A DNA stretch of 64,000 nucleotides from an uncultured Rhodospirillales bacterium (GCA_902761715.1 CACWLK010000012.1:20899-84898), one strand, 5' to 3'; shown: positions 52,568 to 60,985, counted from the stretch's first letter. The notes: generated from the sequence alone by a model not told the origin. Made by a program: numbers and translations.

Positions 52568-53555
52568 TATCATCATATTTTCGGACCGGTATTTTATCTA
52601 AAACAAAGGCACAATCTTCATAGTAAAAGTGGCGTTTCCAAAAACTTTCCCCATGAGCATTTTTAAGGCACTCTATATCTATTCGGTGCTTATAGTATTC
52701 TATTTCTTCTTGCCAGCGAATGACATTTACTTTATCTTCTGATTTGATTCCTGTTTCCTCAGGCGGCGTGTTTTCTAAGCTCCAAATTTTACGATAAAGC
52801 GTTAAAACGACATCTGAAATATCAAATAACATCTTATCGTTATCCCGCTTCCACAATTCATCTATCTTTAACGGCAGATCCGTATGTGATAACCCTAAAG
52901 ATGCACTGATTAATATTGCACAATTATTTTTTTGAGCAAAAACCTTTAGATTATTTATTAAGTCGGCACTATAAGATAATATATTTGGCTTCACGTCCAA
53001 AAAAATAATTTCCGGCATGTACTTTTTATATAATTTTTCAATAGTATCATTCTCAAAACGATATACTGTTTCAAAAAATAAAGGAATGTCCGCTAATTCA
53101 AAATTTAACTTTTCCAATGAGGCTTTTAATCTGGGTAATGTCCAATTTTCTATATTTTGCTCAGTTAAATAAAGAACAGTTGTTTTTTGTTGAGCTATAT
53201 AATATGCAGAACTGAGCAAAAATGCTGTCATTCCCATCAACGGCGTGCTCCAAATTGAAATAATATTGCTTTTATAGTATCCACCGGACAATGGCTTGTT
53301 TAAGGATTTGAAACCTGTTGTAATTGTTTTTTCCTGATTTCGTTTATCTTCTGTAAGCACCGACAATGCAGAAGCATTTTGATAACTATCTAGTTGTCTC
53401 AATAGAGAATTAGCTTTTTTTAACTGCGAATCTATATCTGACAAAACACTTTCAGGCTCAACTTTTTGTATTTTTTTTGAAGATTCCTCAATTGAAGTAA
53501 TAATTGGTTGGAAATCATTTATGAATGCTTTGATAATTTCTTTTGCATCTAACAT
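52560..53555 (-). CDS. DnaB-type RecA-fold protein with degraded Walker A
   Basis: A 331-aa protein. Residues 1-~75 are coiled-coil. The rest follows the DnaB helicase C-domain (ITTGFKSLNKPLSGG, then IISIWSTPLMGMTAFLLSSAYYIA where DnaB has GRPxMGKT, and MPEIIFLDVKPNIL as Walker B). The invariant lysine is Met, so ATP hydrolysis is unlikely and an inactive or regulatory subunit is inferred. AGGAG precedes ATG 53555. It is controlled by operator b and a TTGCAT-17-TACAAT promoter. Confidence 0.7.
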   Translation of the reverse strand: MLDAKEIIKAFINDFQPIITSIEESSKKIQKVEPESVLSDIDSQLKKANSLLRQLDSYQNASALSVLTEDKRNQEKTITTGFKSLNKPLSGGYYKSNIISIWSTPLMGMTAFLLSSAYYIAQQKTTVLYLTEQNIENWTLPRLKASLEKLNFELADIPLFFETVYRFENDTIEKLYKKYMPEIIFLDVKPNILSYSADLINNLKVFAQKNNCAILISASLGLSHTDLPLKIDELWKRDNDKMLFDISDVVLTLYRKIWSLENTPPEETGIKSEDKVNVIRWQEEIEYYKHRIDIECLKNAHGESFWKRHFYYEDCAFVLDKIPVRKYDDTI

Positions 53556-53610
53556 TATATTCTCCTGTTTTTCGGCTCATTGTATGATACCATTTTATAA
53601 TATGCAACTG

Positions 53611-53625
53611 CGCCAAAATTTGACA
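53611..53625. promoter_or_regulatory. WYL-type operator b
   Basis: CGCCA-AAATT-TGACA. On the minus strand it ends 3 nt before the -35 TTGCAT (53607-53602), with TACAAT 17 nt further on, ahead of the gene starting at 53555. Confidence 0.6.
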
Positions 53626-53868
53626 GAGTTGTTTATAATCTATCTTAAATTTGACCCTTGAAGTATTCATTATTTTGCGGTCGATTAGATTTATATTTAT
53701 AAATTAGGATAATTCTTTTTTTTTGAGCATTTCCTGATAAATTAATGGCTTATCTACTTGGTTCGCAACTTTTCTGTGGGTGTTCGCTTGGGATGAGAGA
53801 ACGAGCCCACGACTAAAAAAATTCATATTTTTTTATAAAAACGCCTTGTGTTTTCGGCTTTTTGGGGC
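53626..53868. other. intergenic region with a structured hairpin
   Basis: No gene is supported. 53773-53808 holds a nested stem (GTGGG...CCCAC enclosing GTTC...GAAC) whose GAGAACGAGCCC resembles GAGGAACGAGCCC in the RNAs at 58.6 and 59.4 kb. The rest is AT-rich. Confidence 0.4.
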
Positions 53869-53975
53869 TATAATTAACTCATGAAATAAAAAGTTGGACA
53901 CTACGGTATCAGATGTCGTAGGTTTGGAAGTAGTGGCCGACCAAATAAAAAAGTCCCGTTTATCGGGACTTTTTT
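53846..53975 (+). ncRNA. candidate small RNA with promoter and terminator
   Basis: TTGTGT (53846-53851), 17 nt and TATAAT (53869-53874) form a strong promoter. About 60 nt follow with stems GGaCACTAC...GTAGTGgCC and alternative CTACG...CGTAG, then the terminator copy in the right direct repeat. The RNA would be ~90 nt. It ends in GACCA like the tRNA but cannot form a cloverleaf. No open reading frame. Confidence 0.5.
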
Positions 53976-54035
53976 GTGTTTAATACGAGATTATCATGTT
54001 TAATTTAGTTGAAAATCTAGTGCTTGAGAGATGAT
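53937..54035 (+). repeat. 99-bp direct repeat, right copy (candidate attR)
   Basis: Identical to 6995-7093. Here the repeat contains the terminator and the last codons (IISQALDFQLN, stop) of the intact GmrSD-type gene on the minus strand. The matching left copy has the tRNA intact instead, so the ancestral order was probably tRNA-Pro, terminator, restriction gene. Confidence 0.9.
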
Positions 54036-56033
54036 CTGTGGTGTCAAATGAATACCTGTCGTACCAGTTCCCCATCGACCTTTGTCTGCGATGTTCTCAC
54101 ATAGTCCCTTTGGGTCATTTATTTTATCATAATCTAAAGATATATTTAAGAATAGTGCAGACTTTTGAGGAATAACATCAACAAAATTTGTTTCTGCTTT
54201 ATACGCTATGTACAATTTCTTAAATTCCTTTTTAATACATGCATCGAGATTCATAATCTTTTTATCAAGTTCCTCGTAAATCCGCAAAGTTTCATCTGAA
54301 AAGCTATCAGAATAATGCTCAAATGTGTAATGTGTTCGTTTTTTTGATGGCTCCTCTGTATATTTTTGAATAACTTCATTACTTACAGTAGGAAACTGCC
54401 AAATTTTAAGGGCATAATTAGATAAAATTTTGGCTCTTTCTATGATTTTGTCTTTATTCCACTCTGTTTGATTGCGAATATACGAATTTAATCTAAGCCC
54501 CGTATCCGTAAATCCACCTTTCATTTTTAATTTTTCAGAAAATGGTCTATCGCTCATTTCTGAGTTGTAGGCAGTAAGTGTTAGATTACCTATTGTATGT
54601 AAGTATTGAGTATGAATTGTCTGCCAATCATCACCCAGTGCTTCCTTCCACCCATTCCTTAAATTTTCGTTTTCAGGCATTACGTGTTCAATTGTAAATG
54701 AGCCGAGATCAAGTTTTTCCTTGTTGTCATACTTCTCAAGCTTACCAAGTATATACTGGCGAATGCGCATATGGTATATATCTTTTTCAACAAAGCGTTG
54801 TGCAAACTCCTCATCTTTAGGAAATTCTTTATAAGAATCAAGTAAAGTGTAGTTAGCACATATTGAATTCACGTAGTCATTTTGGCGGATTTTATTCTTC
54901 ATGACAGCAAATGTTTTGTTCAGCGAGTTTGTTGGAATTTCACAAATAGCTCTTCTAAATACGTAACTTTCCGTCAGCCGTAGTATTTGTATAAATTCTT
55001 CCCGAGTTATCTTATTGTTTTCGTAGTCATTGTATATATACATTAAAAATGGATATGCTACTTCCATACGCAATAATCTGATGTCAGAAAAAATTTCATT
55101 AAGTTCTGTATCATTCGACTTTGAAAATAAAATGTTTGTATAGCATTTTGCATAGCTATAAATATCGGTGCAAAGCTCTTGGTTTGATGTATTCAAACCT
55201 TGGTGGTATTTTTTGAATTCATCATAAACATTTCCCTCCTTCGGAATTCTAGAAATTTTCATTGTAATGTAATCTCTGAAAAAGCCGTCCATTAATTCAG
55301 ATTGCTTATTATAATTAAACAGCCTTTCCGTTGGCAACCACACGTTTTTATACAATTCAGTTTGTTCAAGATTGCTTAATCCCATCAATATGTAATTTCG
55401 AATTAAATCCGATTGGGATAAGTCCATTCCGGTAGAATTAAGGCTCTCAAAAATAGATTGAGGATCATCTACAGAAGGGTCTAATGTTACATCAACAATT
55501 TGCAGTTTTGCAATTGCCTGTTCTATTTCATCTTGTGATAATCCAGATGAACTTATTTGCGTCAAGAAGTAGTGATATGCATCAAGGATACGAGAATTTT
55601 TGACATCTTCTGTAGGTGAATTTTCAATCAATTTTATCAGGACATCTTTGTCACTGTATGTAAGAATAAGTTTATATAGATCACTTTCTTTGTCAGTGTC
55701 GTTTTTTAGAAATTTACGCGTTATAGCTGTATTGATTCCTTTTGATGATAAGTAATCACGCAGGGCAATTAACAATATTGTCAGCGTAGTCAAGCGTTGT
55801 TGACCATCAATAACCAAACTTTTTGATGTTCCTGAAATTGGTGCACTTTCTATTACGCTTACAATAGACCCGATGAAATGACCGTTTTTACTGTTTTTTT
55901 CTAAGAAAACGATGTCATTCCACAACCTTCGGCACTGCTCTTCTTTCCAACTGTACGTACGCTGATATAAAGGAACAATAAATTGTTTCTCGCCATTAAA
56001 AATTTTTAATACATTTCCGTCTATCGCTCTCAT
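54000..56033 (-). CDS. GmrSD-type (DUF262 + DUF1524) restriction protein
   Basis: A 677-aa protein. The N-terminal DUF262 domain has IVPLYQRTYSWKEEQCRRLWNDI and VIDGQQRLTTL (D76-R80), the ParB-like nucleotide-binding motif. The C-terminal DUF1524 domain has an HNH-like EHVMPEN...HTIGNLTLTAYNSEMSD near 450-480. These are type IV, modification-dependent endonucleases that use NTPs. GAGG precedes ATG 56033. Its last codons lie inside the right 99-bp repeat. It would attack phage DNA carrying modified bases. Confidence 0.88.
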   Translation of the reverse strand: MRAIDGNVLKIFNGEKQFIVPLYQRTYSWKEEQCRRLWNDIVFLEKNSKNGHFIGSIVSVIESAPISGTSKSLVIDGQQRLTTLTILLIALRDYLSSKGINTAITRKFLKNDTDKESDLYKLILTYSDKDVLIKLIENSPTEDVKNSRILDAYHYFLTQISSSGLSQDEIEQAIAKLQIVDVTLDPSVDDPQSIFESLNSTGMDLSQSDLIRNYILMGLSNLEQTELYKNVWLPTERLFNYNKQSELMDGFFRDYITMKISRIPKEGNVYDEFKKYHQGLNTSNQELCTDIYSYAKCYTNILFSKSNDTELNEIFSDIRLLRMEVAYPFLMYIYNDYENNKITREEFIQILRLTESYVFRRAICEIPTNSLNKTFAVMKNKIRQNDYVNSICANYTLLDSYKEFPKDEEFAQRFVEKDIYHMRIRQYILGKLEKYDNKEKLDLGSFTIEHVMPENENLRNGWKEALGDDWQTIHTQYLHTIGNLTLTAYNSEMSDRPFSEKLKMKGGFTDTGLRLNSYIRNQTEWNKDKIIERAKILSNYALKIWQFPTVSNEVIQKYTEEPSKKRTHYTFEHYSDSFSDETLRIYEELDKKIMNLDACIKKEFKKLYIAYKAETNFVDVIPQKSALFLNISLDYDKINDPKGLCENIADKGRWGTGTTGIHLTPQIISQALDFQLN

Positions 56034-56103
56034 AAATACCTCACTTTAAATGTGTTTATTTGTTTTTTACTGCACCCATTATTAAAATATCGTTACAATC
56101 TAC

Positions 56104-57105
56104 CTAGTATTCATCGTGCAAGTTTTCGAACACTCCGGTGCTGGGGTCAAAAGAAACTCTCACTATTCCGGAATATCCGTCACTGTTTTGGGCGACTATA
56201 ATCTCACATAAGTATTTTGTTTCTTTGCACTGTTTTTCCCAGCTTGCGTAGCGTTTTTCAAATTTCTCCGAGCTTTCATTGCGGCGTGGACGAGGCTCGT
56301 TATTAATCAAGTAATAACTTTCACGATATATGAGCAGAACCTTATTAGCAAATGCGGGAGGACGACTTTCAAAACCTCGAATATCGCATAACATGGGGCG
56401 CTTATCTGCCCTACTTTCAAGATTGCGGTTCAGCTGGGCAAGAACGATAATCGGAATTTCGAATCTGGTTGCCAGTTCTTTAATCTGACACATAACGTCA
56501 TCACAAGGTCCATCAAGACTTGGGGTAATTAGTTGTAAGTAATCAATAAATAACGCTCCAATCTGATGTTCCCGCCGGATATTTTGCAGTTCGTCTGCGA
56601 TATCATCAATGTTATAAATGTTATCATAGTAATAAAGTGGCAATTTTTCCAAAGTATATTCGGTTGTAACTATGCGATCATAATTTTCGCGTATGTAAGA
56701 ACCTTGCATTTGATATACAGGTATTGAGGCTTCCATACTGACTAGGCGCTCTGCAAACTTTTTGGAAGAATATTCGAGCCCTATATATACCACACATTTA
56801 TTATCATCGGGATTTTGCTGATGTTGAGCAGAAAAATCTGTTGCTATGTTACGAGCCATATTGATAGCAAGGGAAGTTTTACCCATTGCCGGACGCCCAC
56901 CAATAAGCACAACATCGCCGGGACACAAACCATCAAGTTTGGTATCAAGAGCGGTTAAACCAGTCGATATGCCACGCAGTTTATCAGGATTTTGGTATTT
57001 GAATGCCAAATCTATATCATAATTTTGAAGTATATGGGCAATATGGTTGTTATGAAAACTTTTATTGTTCTGTTGCTTTTGCTCATCGTTATACTTTATA
57101 GCCAT
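56104..57105 (-). CDS. DnaB-type helicase core protein (intact Walker A)
   Basis: A 333-aa RecA-fold ATPase matching the DnaB C-terminal domain: ISTGLTALDTKLDGLCPGDVVLIGGRPAMGKTSLAINMA (Walker A), ALFIDYLQLI (Walker B) and LAQLNRNLESRADKRPMLCDIRG. It lacks the usual N-terminal DnaB domain. The ATG at 57105 follows AAAGGG; the longer frame to 57153 has no good site. It lies after the membrane-protein gene at 57154-57492 and is probably in its transcript. A helicase or motor role is inferred. Confidence 0.85.
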   Translation of the reverse strand: MAIKYNDEQKQQNNKSFHNNHIAHILQNYDIDLAFKYQNPDKLRGISTGLTALDTKLDGLCPGDVVLIGGRPAMGKTSLAINMARNIATDFSAQHQQNPDDNKCVVYIGLEYSSKKFAERLVSMEASIPVYQMQGSYIRENYDRIVTTEYTLEKLPLYYYDNIYNIDDIADELQNIRREHQIGALFIDYLQLITPSLDGPCDDVMCQIKELATRFEIPIIVLAQLNRNLESRADKRPMLCDIRGFESRPPAFANKVLLIYRESYYLINNEPRPRRNESSEKFEKRYASWEKQCKETKYLCEIIVAQNSDGYSGIVRVSFDPSTGVFENLHDEY

Positions 57106-57153
57106 TTTACACCCTTTCAAATTATTCGCACGTACAAGAAAAGCCTCTTTCAT

Positions 57154-57492
57154 TTATTGATGGGTCTCAAAATACATTATAACAGGTATCAAAATTGCAA
57201 AAAATATTAGTCCGGTGAAGATGATAAAATCCATAAACTTTGGCATTATTTTATCAAGTATTCTGTTTTCTAAAAGGTCTTTGGGCAAAACTCCGGCCAA
57301 CTGTAAAAAACATAGACCGCCGGAACCTGTAAAGGTCGTAAAGACGGCTCGTTGTACTCCTACCAGTCCAAGTTCACCTGATAAGGTGTAACAAACCCAA
57401 TAACAAAGGAATACACAAAAAATTTGAATAATTTTCCAACCTATCCAGCGCATAAATGCTAGCCAGTTTATTTCTCGCAAATCTTGCAACAT
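57154..57492 (-). CDS. small membrane protein, unknown
   Basis: A 112-aa protein with two to three hydrophobic helices (about 18-38, 58-72 and 85-108). No family recognised. GAGGTGAAAG precedes its ATG. It is the first gene after operator c and its TTGCAT-17-TAAGAT promoter, followed by the DnaB-type gene, so a membrane-linked helicase unit is possible. Confidence 0.65.
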   Translation of the reverse strand: MLQDLREINWLAFMRWIGWKIIQIFCVFLCYWVCYTLSGELGLVGVQRAVFTTFTGSGGLCFLQLAGVLPKDLLENRILDKIMPKFMDFIIFTGLIFFAILIPVIMYFETHQ

Positions 57493-57516
57493 CTTTCACC
57501 TCACTTTGTTTTTTAT

Positions 57517-57578
57517 ATCTTACAAGTGGTGTTTTTATCATGCAAGAGCAGAAAATTTAGTTTTGCCAGATTCTGACA
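57517..57578 (-). promoter_or_regulatory. promoter with WYL-type operator c
   Basis: Operator TGCCA-GATTC-TGACA at 57564-57578; an 18-nt gap; -35 TTGCAT (57545-57540); 17-nt spacer; -10 TAAGAT (57522-57517). It drives 57154-57492 and probably 56104-57105. Confidence 0.7.
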
Positions 57579-57659
57579 TTACTTCAAATTGAGGTATTCC
57601 TCTACTAAAGTTAGTGATTTTATGCGTTTTAAATTTTAGATAAAAGAGCCAATAGAATA

Positions 57660-57835
57660 TTAACTCTCTAGCTCATCATTGTCGTCAGCCTCTTCGCCGT
57701 ATGTCTCGCTTTCAACTGCGATATTTGCGATTTTTCTCGCAACTGCGTCATACCTGCGGTCTTCACTGACAAAGTCAAGAAGCTTTTGTCGTATACAACG
57801 TCTTTAATCTCGTAATTAAAGGTGTCGTATGTCAT
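57660..57835 (-). pseudogene. small gene disrupted by a frameshift
   Basis: Two frames together look like one ~58-codon gene: MTYDTFNYEIKDVVYDKSF from ATG 57835, then, one frame over, FVSEDRRYDAVARKIANIAVESE...DDNDELES ending at TAA 57660. The second part has no start codon of its own. The junction is near 57785-57790. A sequencing error or programmed slippage could also explain it. It overlaps the end of the upstream gene by 20 nt. Confidence 0.4.
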
Positions 57836-58442
57836 TATTCAAACCTTTCAAAAATTTTCGAACATGAGGAATTGCTAGTCTCCTAACAGCATGGACTACA
57901 CCATAATCAGCACGTGTTAGACTTTTGAGGTATGCATCAGTTTCACGCATAAATTCTTTGATTAATGTTTCCTTTTTAATCATATAGTCCGCTATTACTT
58001 GCGTGTTGCCTGTTTTACGGTAGAGTTCTTCTACTCTGTCGTTATAAACGCACTTATCTTGTTCAGGATCGTAATACTTTTCTTCATCGCTCAATATTGT
58101 TAAACGAATATATGGTTTGTCGTTCCATTTTTCATGGCAACGTAGCATTATTTCCCGACCTTCTTCGTCTAGTAACAAATATGCTTCCGAAAAATCTGAG
58201 CAAATGCATTCTAACCAACGATACATATCATTGGGAGAATCAGCATATAAAGGCATATAAAACCCTGTTAACTTATTCCCAAAGTTAAGGTTATAAAAAC
58301 AATCCATATAGGTTTTATAATGTTTTACCGTAAAATTATCGCAAACTTCAGGCTTGCTTTTAAGGATACGATCTCTAAAGCCTTCATGGGCATAAAAGCC
58401 AGCCGGTGTAAAACCTGATTCAACTGCCGCTATACTATACAT
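57816..58442 (-). CDS. hypothetical protein downstream of structured RNA A
   Basis: A 208-aa acidic, largely helical protein rich in Y, D and E, with C-terminal RADYGVVHAVRRLAIPHVRKFLKGL. No recognised motif. A weak GGAA lies before the ATG. The ~465-nt structured RNA A is directly upstream on the same strand with no clear terminator between, so the RNA may be its 5' leader. Confidence 0.62.
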   Translation of the reverse strand: MYSIAAVESGFTPAGFYAHEGFRDRILKSKPEVCDNFTVKHYKTYMDCFYNLNFGNKLTGFYMPLYADSPNDMYRWLECICSDFSEAYLLLDEEGREIMLRCHEKWNDKPYIRLTILSDEEKYYDPEQDKCVYNDRVEELYRKTGNTQVIADYMIKKETLIKEFMRETDAYLKSLTRADYGVVHAVRRLAIPHVRKFLKGLNNDIRHL

Positions 58443-58499
58443 AGTTTAGTTCCATACTTCTCATATACTTATTACTCTCTCAGAGCTGAATGAGCCTAG

Positions 58500-58967
58500 T
58501 CCGGATGCAGAGAGGCAGGTTTGTGCAAACCTCAAAGCTACGCAACACGAGCCTATCCTTAGTTGTCAGGTGTTGGGAGCCGGACGTTAGATCCCCTCGC
58601 AGAATCCGTTACCAAAACGGGGGCAAGGGGCTCGTTCCTCAGACCGACCTGGTTACAAATCCAGGGGTGTAAGGAAACGGTTAAATAAAGGGGGGGAAGC
58701 TGCTGATGAGTCCATCTCATCCCTTATCCATACGCCCGAAGCGACCCCTTAGACAGCGACTTTCGTCCCTGTAATAATCTCTAAATCTCTAACAACATAT
58801 CTGTTAGTGACCAGGTTAAAACTACAACACGGCAGCTGATATGTAGCCACCGCAGTGCTGGTGAAGTCCAATTCTTCCCTATTACACTGTGGCATGCACT
58901 CCAAGCATCTGAAGCCACCCTCGGTTAAGGTCAAACGAGGAATGCTCTCTCCCCTAAACTTCGAGCT
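58500..58967 (-). ncRNA. candidate structured RNA A (WYL-regulated)
   Basis: No protein-coding frame is convincing in these ~465 nt, but stem-loops are dense: CCTGGttacaaatCCAGG (58648-58665), AGGTTTgtgcAAACCT (about 58518), GATGAGtccatCTCATC (about 58703), CCTCG...CGAGG (about 58918) and others. It starts after a strong promoter with operator d. A 43-nt block (58627-58669) is identical to one in RNA B (59340-59382). It may act in trans or as a leader for the gene at 57816. Confidence 0.62.
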
Positions 58968-58973
58968 AATTAT

Positions 58974-59036
58974 AATCTATCATAGCGTAATATTAGTGTC
59001 AATCATCTCAAATTTCAGTTTTGCCAGATTCTGACA
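58974..59036 (-). promoter_or_regulatory. promoter with WYL-type operator d
   Basis: Operator TGCCA-GATTC-TGACA at 59022-59036; 19-nt gap; -35 TTGACA (59002-58997); 17 nt; -10 TAGATT (58979-58974). A further TATAAT lies 5 nt downstream. It drives RNA A leftwards. Confidence 0.75.
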
Positions 59037-59105
59037 CCGCTTTATATTTGGTGCATCAATCGACACGGAAATATGTTTGTAAAAACTGAGGTAAAAGGTA
59101 AAGAC

Positions 59106-59592
59106 ATAAATAAAAGAGGAGCGGATGGTCGCCCAGCTCCATCATCGAGAACACGCGATGCTATAAGCACCGGCTCCGCGGTTGAGCTTTCCGCTGCTCG
59201 CTCCTCTTAACGGAACTCCAGACCAGGCGATATGTCCACCTGCTGGGAGCCTTGAAAGTAACGCAGGGTAGACATATTACCTCCTTCCAAGAGCTAAAAC
59301 CCCCAACACGCCACACCGGCTACAAATCCGGGGGATACGGGGGCTCGTTCCTCAGACCGACCTGGTTACAAATCCAGGGGTGGAGGAACATACCGCTGCA
59401 GATTCCCTGAGGGAATCTCCCATAGATAAATCATACGGTAACAACAGCGGTATTAGAAGAACATTTTGAAGGATGAATATGTCAATAGTATAGACTATCT
59501 AACCTACAAAATGAACTTATCACGTCTGCAATAATATGTGTTCAAGACTGCCACTGGCAGCACATATTCTTTTATACAAACGGACTATTTTT
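59106..59592 (-). ncRNA. candidate structured RNA B (WYL-regulated)
   Basis: Non-coding region of ~480 nt transcribed leftwards from the operator e promoter. It contains the block shared with RNA A and two hairpins with the same loop but different stems: CCTGG/CCAGG at 59361-59378 and CCGG/CCGG at 59316-59331, a compensatory change. It ends in a long stem built from AAGAGGAGCG and CGCTCCTCTT plus TTATTT (about 59112-59210), a terminator shape. A 22-codon ORF with a perfect Shine-Dalgarno lies inside (59207-59275). Confidence 0.62.
59207..59275 (-). CDS. 22-codon ORF within RNA B (possible leader peptide)
   Basis: ATG at 59275 preceded by GGAAGGAGGTAAT, an unusually good ribosome site, with TAA at 59207-59209 touching the base of the terminal stem-loop. 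The arrangement recalls leader-peptide attenuation. The 22-aa product (MSTLRYFQGS...) has no known relatives that I recognise. It could also be a chance ORF in a structured RNA. Confidence 0.35.
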   Translation of the reverse strand: MSTLRYFQGSQQVDISPGLEFR

Positions 59593-59615
59593 ATGATGTA
59601 TTATAAACAACACTT

Positions 59616-59655
59616 TGTCAATACACCTAAATTTCAGTTTTGCCATAATCTGACA
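59616..59655 (-). promoter_or_regulatory. WYL-type operator e and divergent promoters
   Basis: Operator TGCCA-TAATC-TGACA at 59641-59655. Leftwards, a 19-nt gap then TTGACA (59621-59616) with a weak -10 (CATCAT at 17 nt) drives RNA B. Rightwards, TATAAT (59687-59692) with a poor -35 8 nt from the operator drives the WYL regulator at 59713, suggesting autoregulation. Confidence 0.68.
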
Positions 59656-59712
59656 TCATATTTACTTTTTTTAAATATCGTTGGTTTATAATGGCGGAAA
59701 ACGGAGGGGAAA

Positions 59713-60672
59713 ATGTTTTATGAAAAGACGCAAAAACTCTTAGAGTTGTCATTGTGGATGCAAAATGCCGATGCCGGCGTATCCATTGCTGATATTATGC
59801 AAAAATTCGGCGTTTCCAAGCGCACGGCTATCCGCATGAAAGACATGATAAAAGAGCAGTTTCCACAAATGCGGGAAATTTGCGGTGCACATAACACCAA
59901 ACGTTGGTTTATTCCCCAAGGGGCGCTCAATAATTATGTCGGCTTTTCTCTAAACGAGGTTAATGCCTTGCAAAATGCCGTAAAACTAATGAAAAAGAAA
60001 AATCCTCAAGATGTCGATTCACTTGAGATGATTTTGCATAAAATTAAGGCTTCTATGAGCAACGAATCACGCATGAGGATAGAACCCGATGCCGAGGCAT
60101 TGTTACAGGCCGAAGGCTATGCTTTGCGGCCGGGACCGAGAATTGTCGTTAATAAAGAATTTATGCAGACTTTGCGGAATGCGGTGATTGCGTGCAAAAT
60201 TATCAAGATTAAATATCGCTCAAAATCAAAAGACGGGTGGCGGACTGTGTATCCTTATGGTTTTTTGTATGGGAACAAACATTATCTGATTGCATGGCAC
60301 ACCCAGCGCAAAATTATGTGTTATTTTGATTTGAACAATATTCAGAAAATTAATGTAACCGATGAATATTTTGTGAGAGATCCTGATTTTTCTCTCGAGG
60401 AATTCAGCAAGCAATCGTTCGGTGTGTATCAGGAAGAGCCTTTTGAGGTGGAGTGGCTGTTTGATAAGGAAGTTGCCGCAGATGCCGCAAAATATGTGTT
60501 CCACCCAACGCAAGAAATGCACTTGAACGATGACGGTACGCTGACAGTTAAGTTTTGCGCAGGAGGTGTGTTGGAGATGGATTGGCACCTTTATACTTGG
60601 GGCAAGCATGTAAAAGTGATTAAGCCCAAGGATTTTAAGAAAAGAGTAGCGGCCGGGCTTACCACAAAATAA
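59713..60672 (+). CDS. WYL-domain transcriptional regulator 2
   Basis: A 319-aa paralogue of the 50896 gene: HTH (VSIADIMQKFGVSKRTAIRMKDMIKEQF, ~22-49), WYL domain (~160-240: AVIACKIIKIKYRSKSKDGW, PYGFLYGNKHYLIAWHTQRK) and C-terminal part (FEVEWLFDKEVAADAAKYVFHPTQEM). GGAGGGG precedes ATG. Operator e lies just upstream. The pair probably recognises the TGYCA-N5-TGRCA sites of the island, either both or with different ligands. Confidence 0.9.
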   Translation: MFYEKTQKLLELSLWMQNADAGVSIADIMQKFGVSKRTAIRMKDMIKEQFPQMREICGAHNTKRWFIPQGALNNYVGFSLNEVNALQNAVKLMKKKNPQDVDSLEMILHKIKASMSNESRMRIEPDAEALLQAEGYALRPGPRIVVNKEFMQTLRNAVIACKIIKIKYRSKSKDGWRTVYPYGFLYGNKHYLIAWHTQRKIMCYFDLNNIQKINVTDEYFVRDPDFSLEEFSKQSFGVYQEEPFEVEWLFDKEVAADAAKYVFHPTQEMHLNDDGTLTVKFCAGGVLEMDWHLYTWGKHVKVIKPKDFKKRVAAGLTTK

Positions 60673-60742
60673 GAGAGATGATGTAATTAATCGCATAGTT
60701 ATTTTCTGAGTAGGATAGTGTTAATCCTGTTATTAGGGGGAG

Positions 60743-60955
60743 CTATTTTTCTCTGCGTCGTTTATCACAGATGTATTGTACATTATCCGGCAGATAAAAA
60801 GACTTAATAACGTTGCCTTTAGTGTCATGCACGCGCAGGGCATTTTTATATTTTGCGCCTGTTTGCGGATCTTTTGCATTGGTTCTCACATTTGTACTGC
60901 CACAGTGCGGACAAGTCATGGGTTTTGTTGTCTCCTCAGTAGTATGTTTTGTCAT
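60743..60955 (-). CDS. small zinc-ribbon-like protein
   Basis: A 70-aa protein with MTCPHCGSTNVRTNAKDPQTG and a final cysteine (QYICDKRRREK), suggesting an atypical zinc ribbon with three visible cysteines. GGGGTGATAA precedes its ATG. It lies 30 nt after the gene at 60986 and is probably co-transcribed with it from the operator g promoter. Nucleic-acid binding is a guess. Confidence 0.58.
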   Translation of the reverse strand: MTKHTTEETTKPMTCPHCGSTNVRTNAKDPQTGAKYKNALRVHDTKGNVIKSFYLPDNVQYICDKRRREK

Positions 60956-60985
60956 TTATCACCCCTTATCATCCGTATGATTTAA

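Noticed and set aside
53881..53942. A tRNA gene ending GGCCGACCA
   Set aside because: No D arm, and no T loop with the TTCRA pattern; the sequence folds as nested hairpins instead.
58490..58960. Short open frames (60-61 codons) within structured RNA A
   Set aside because: They lack ribosome sites and pass through hairpin arms shared with RNA B; structure explains the conservation better.
58500..59592. A CRISPR array or retron msr-msd, because of repeated hairpins
   Set aside because: There are only two or three copies, not regularly spaced, and no cas or reverse transcriptase gene is in the window.
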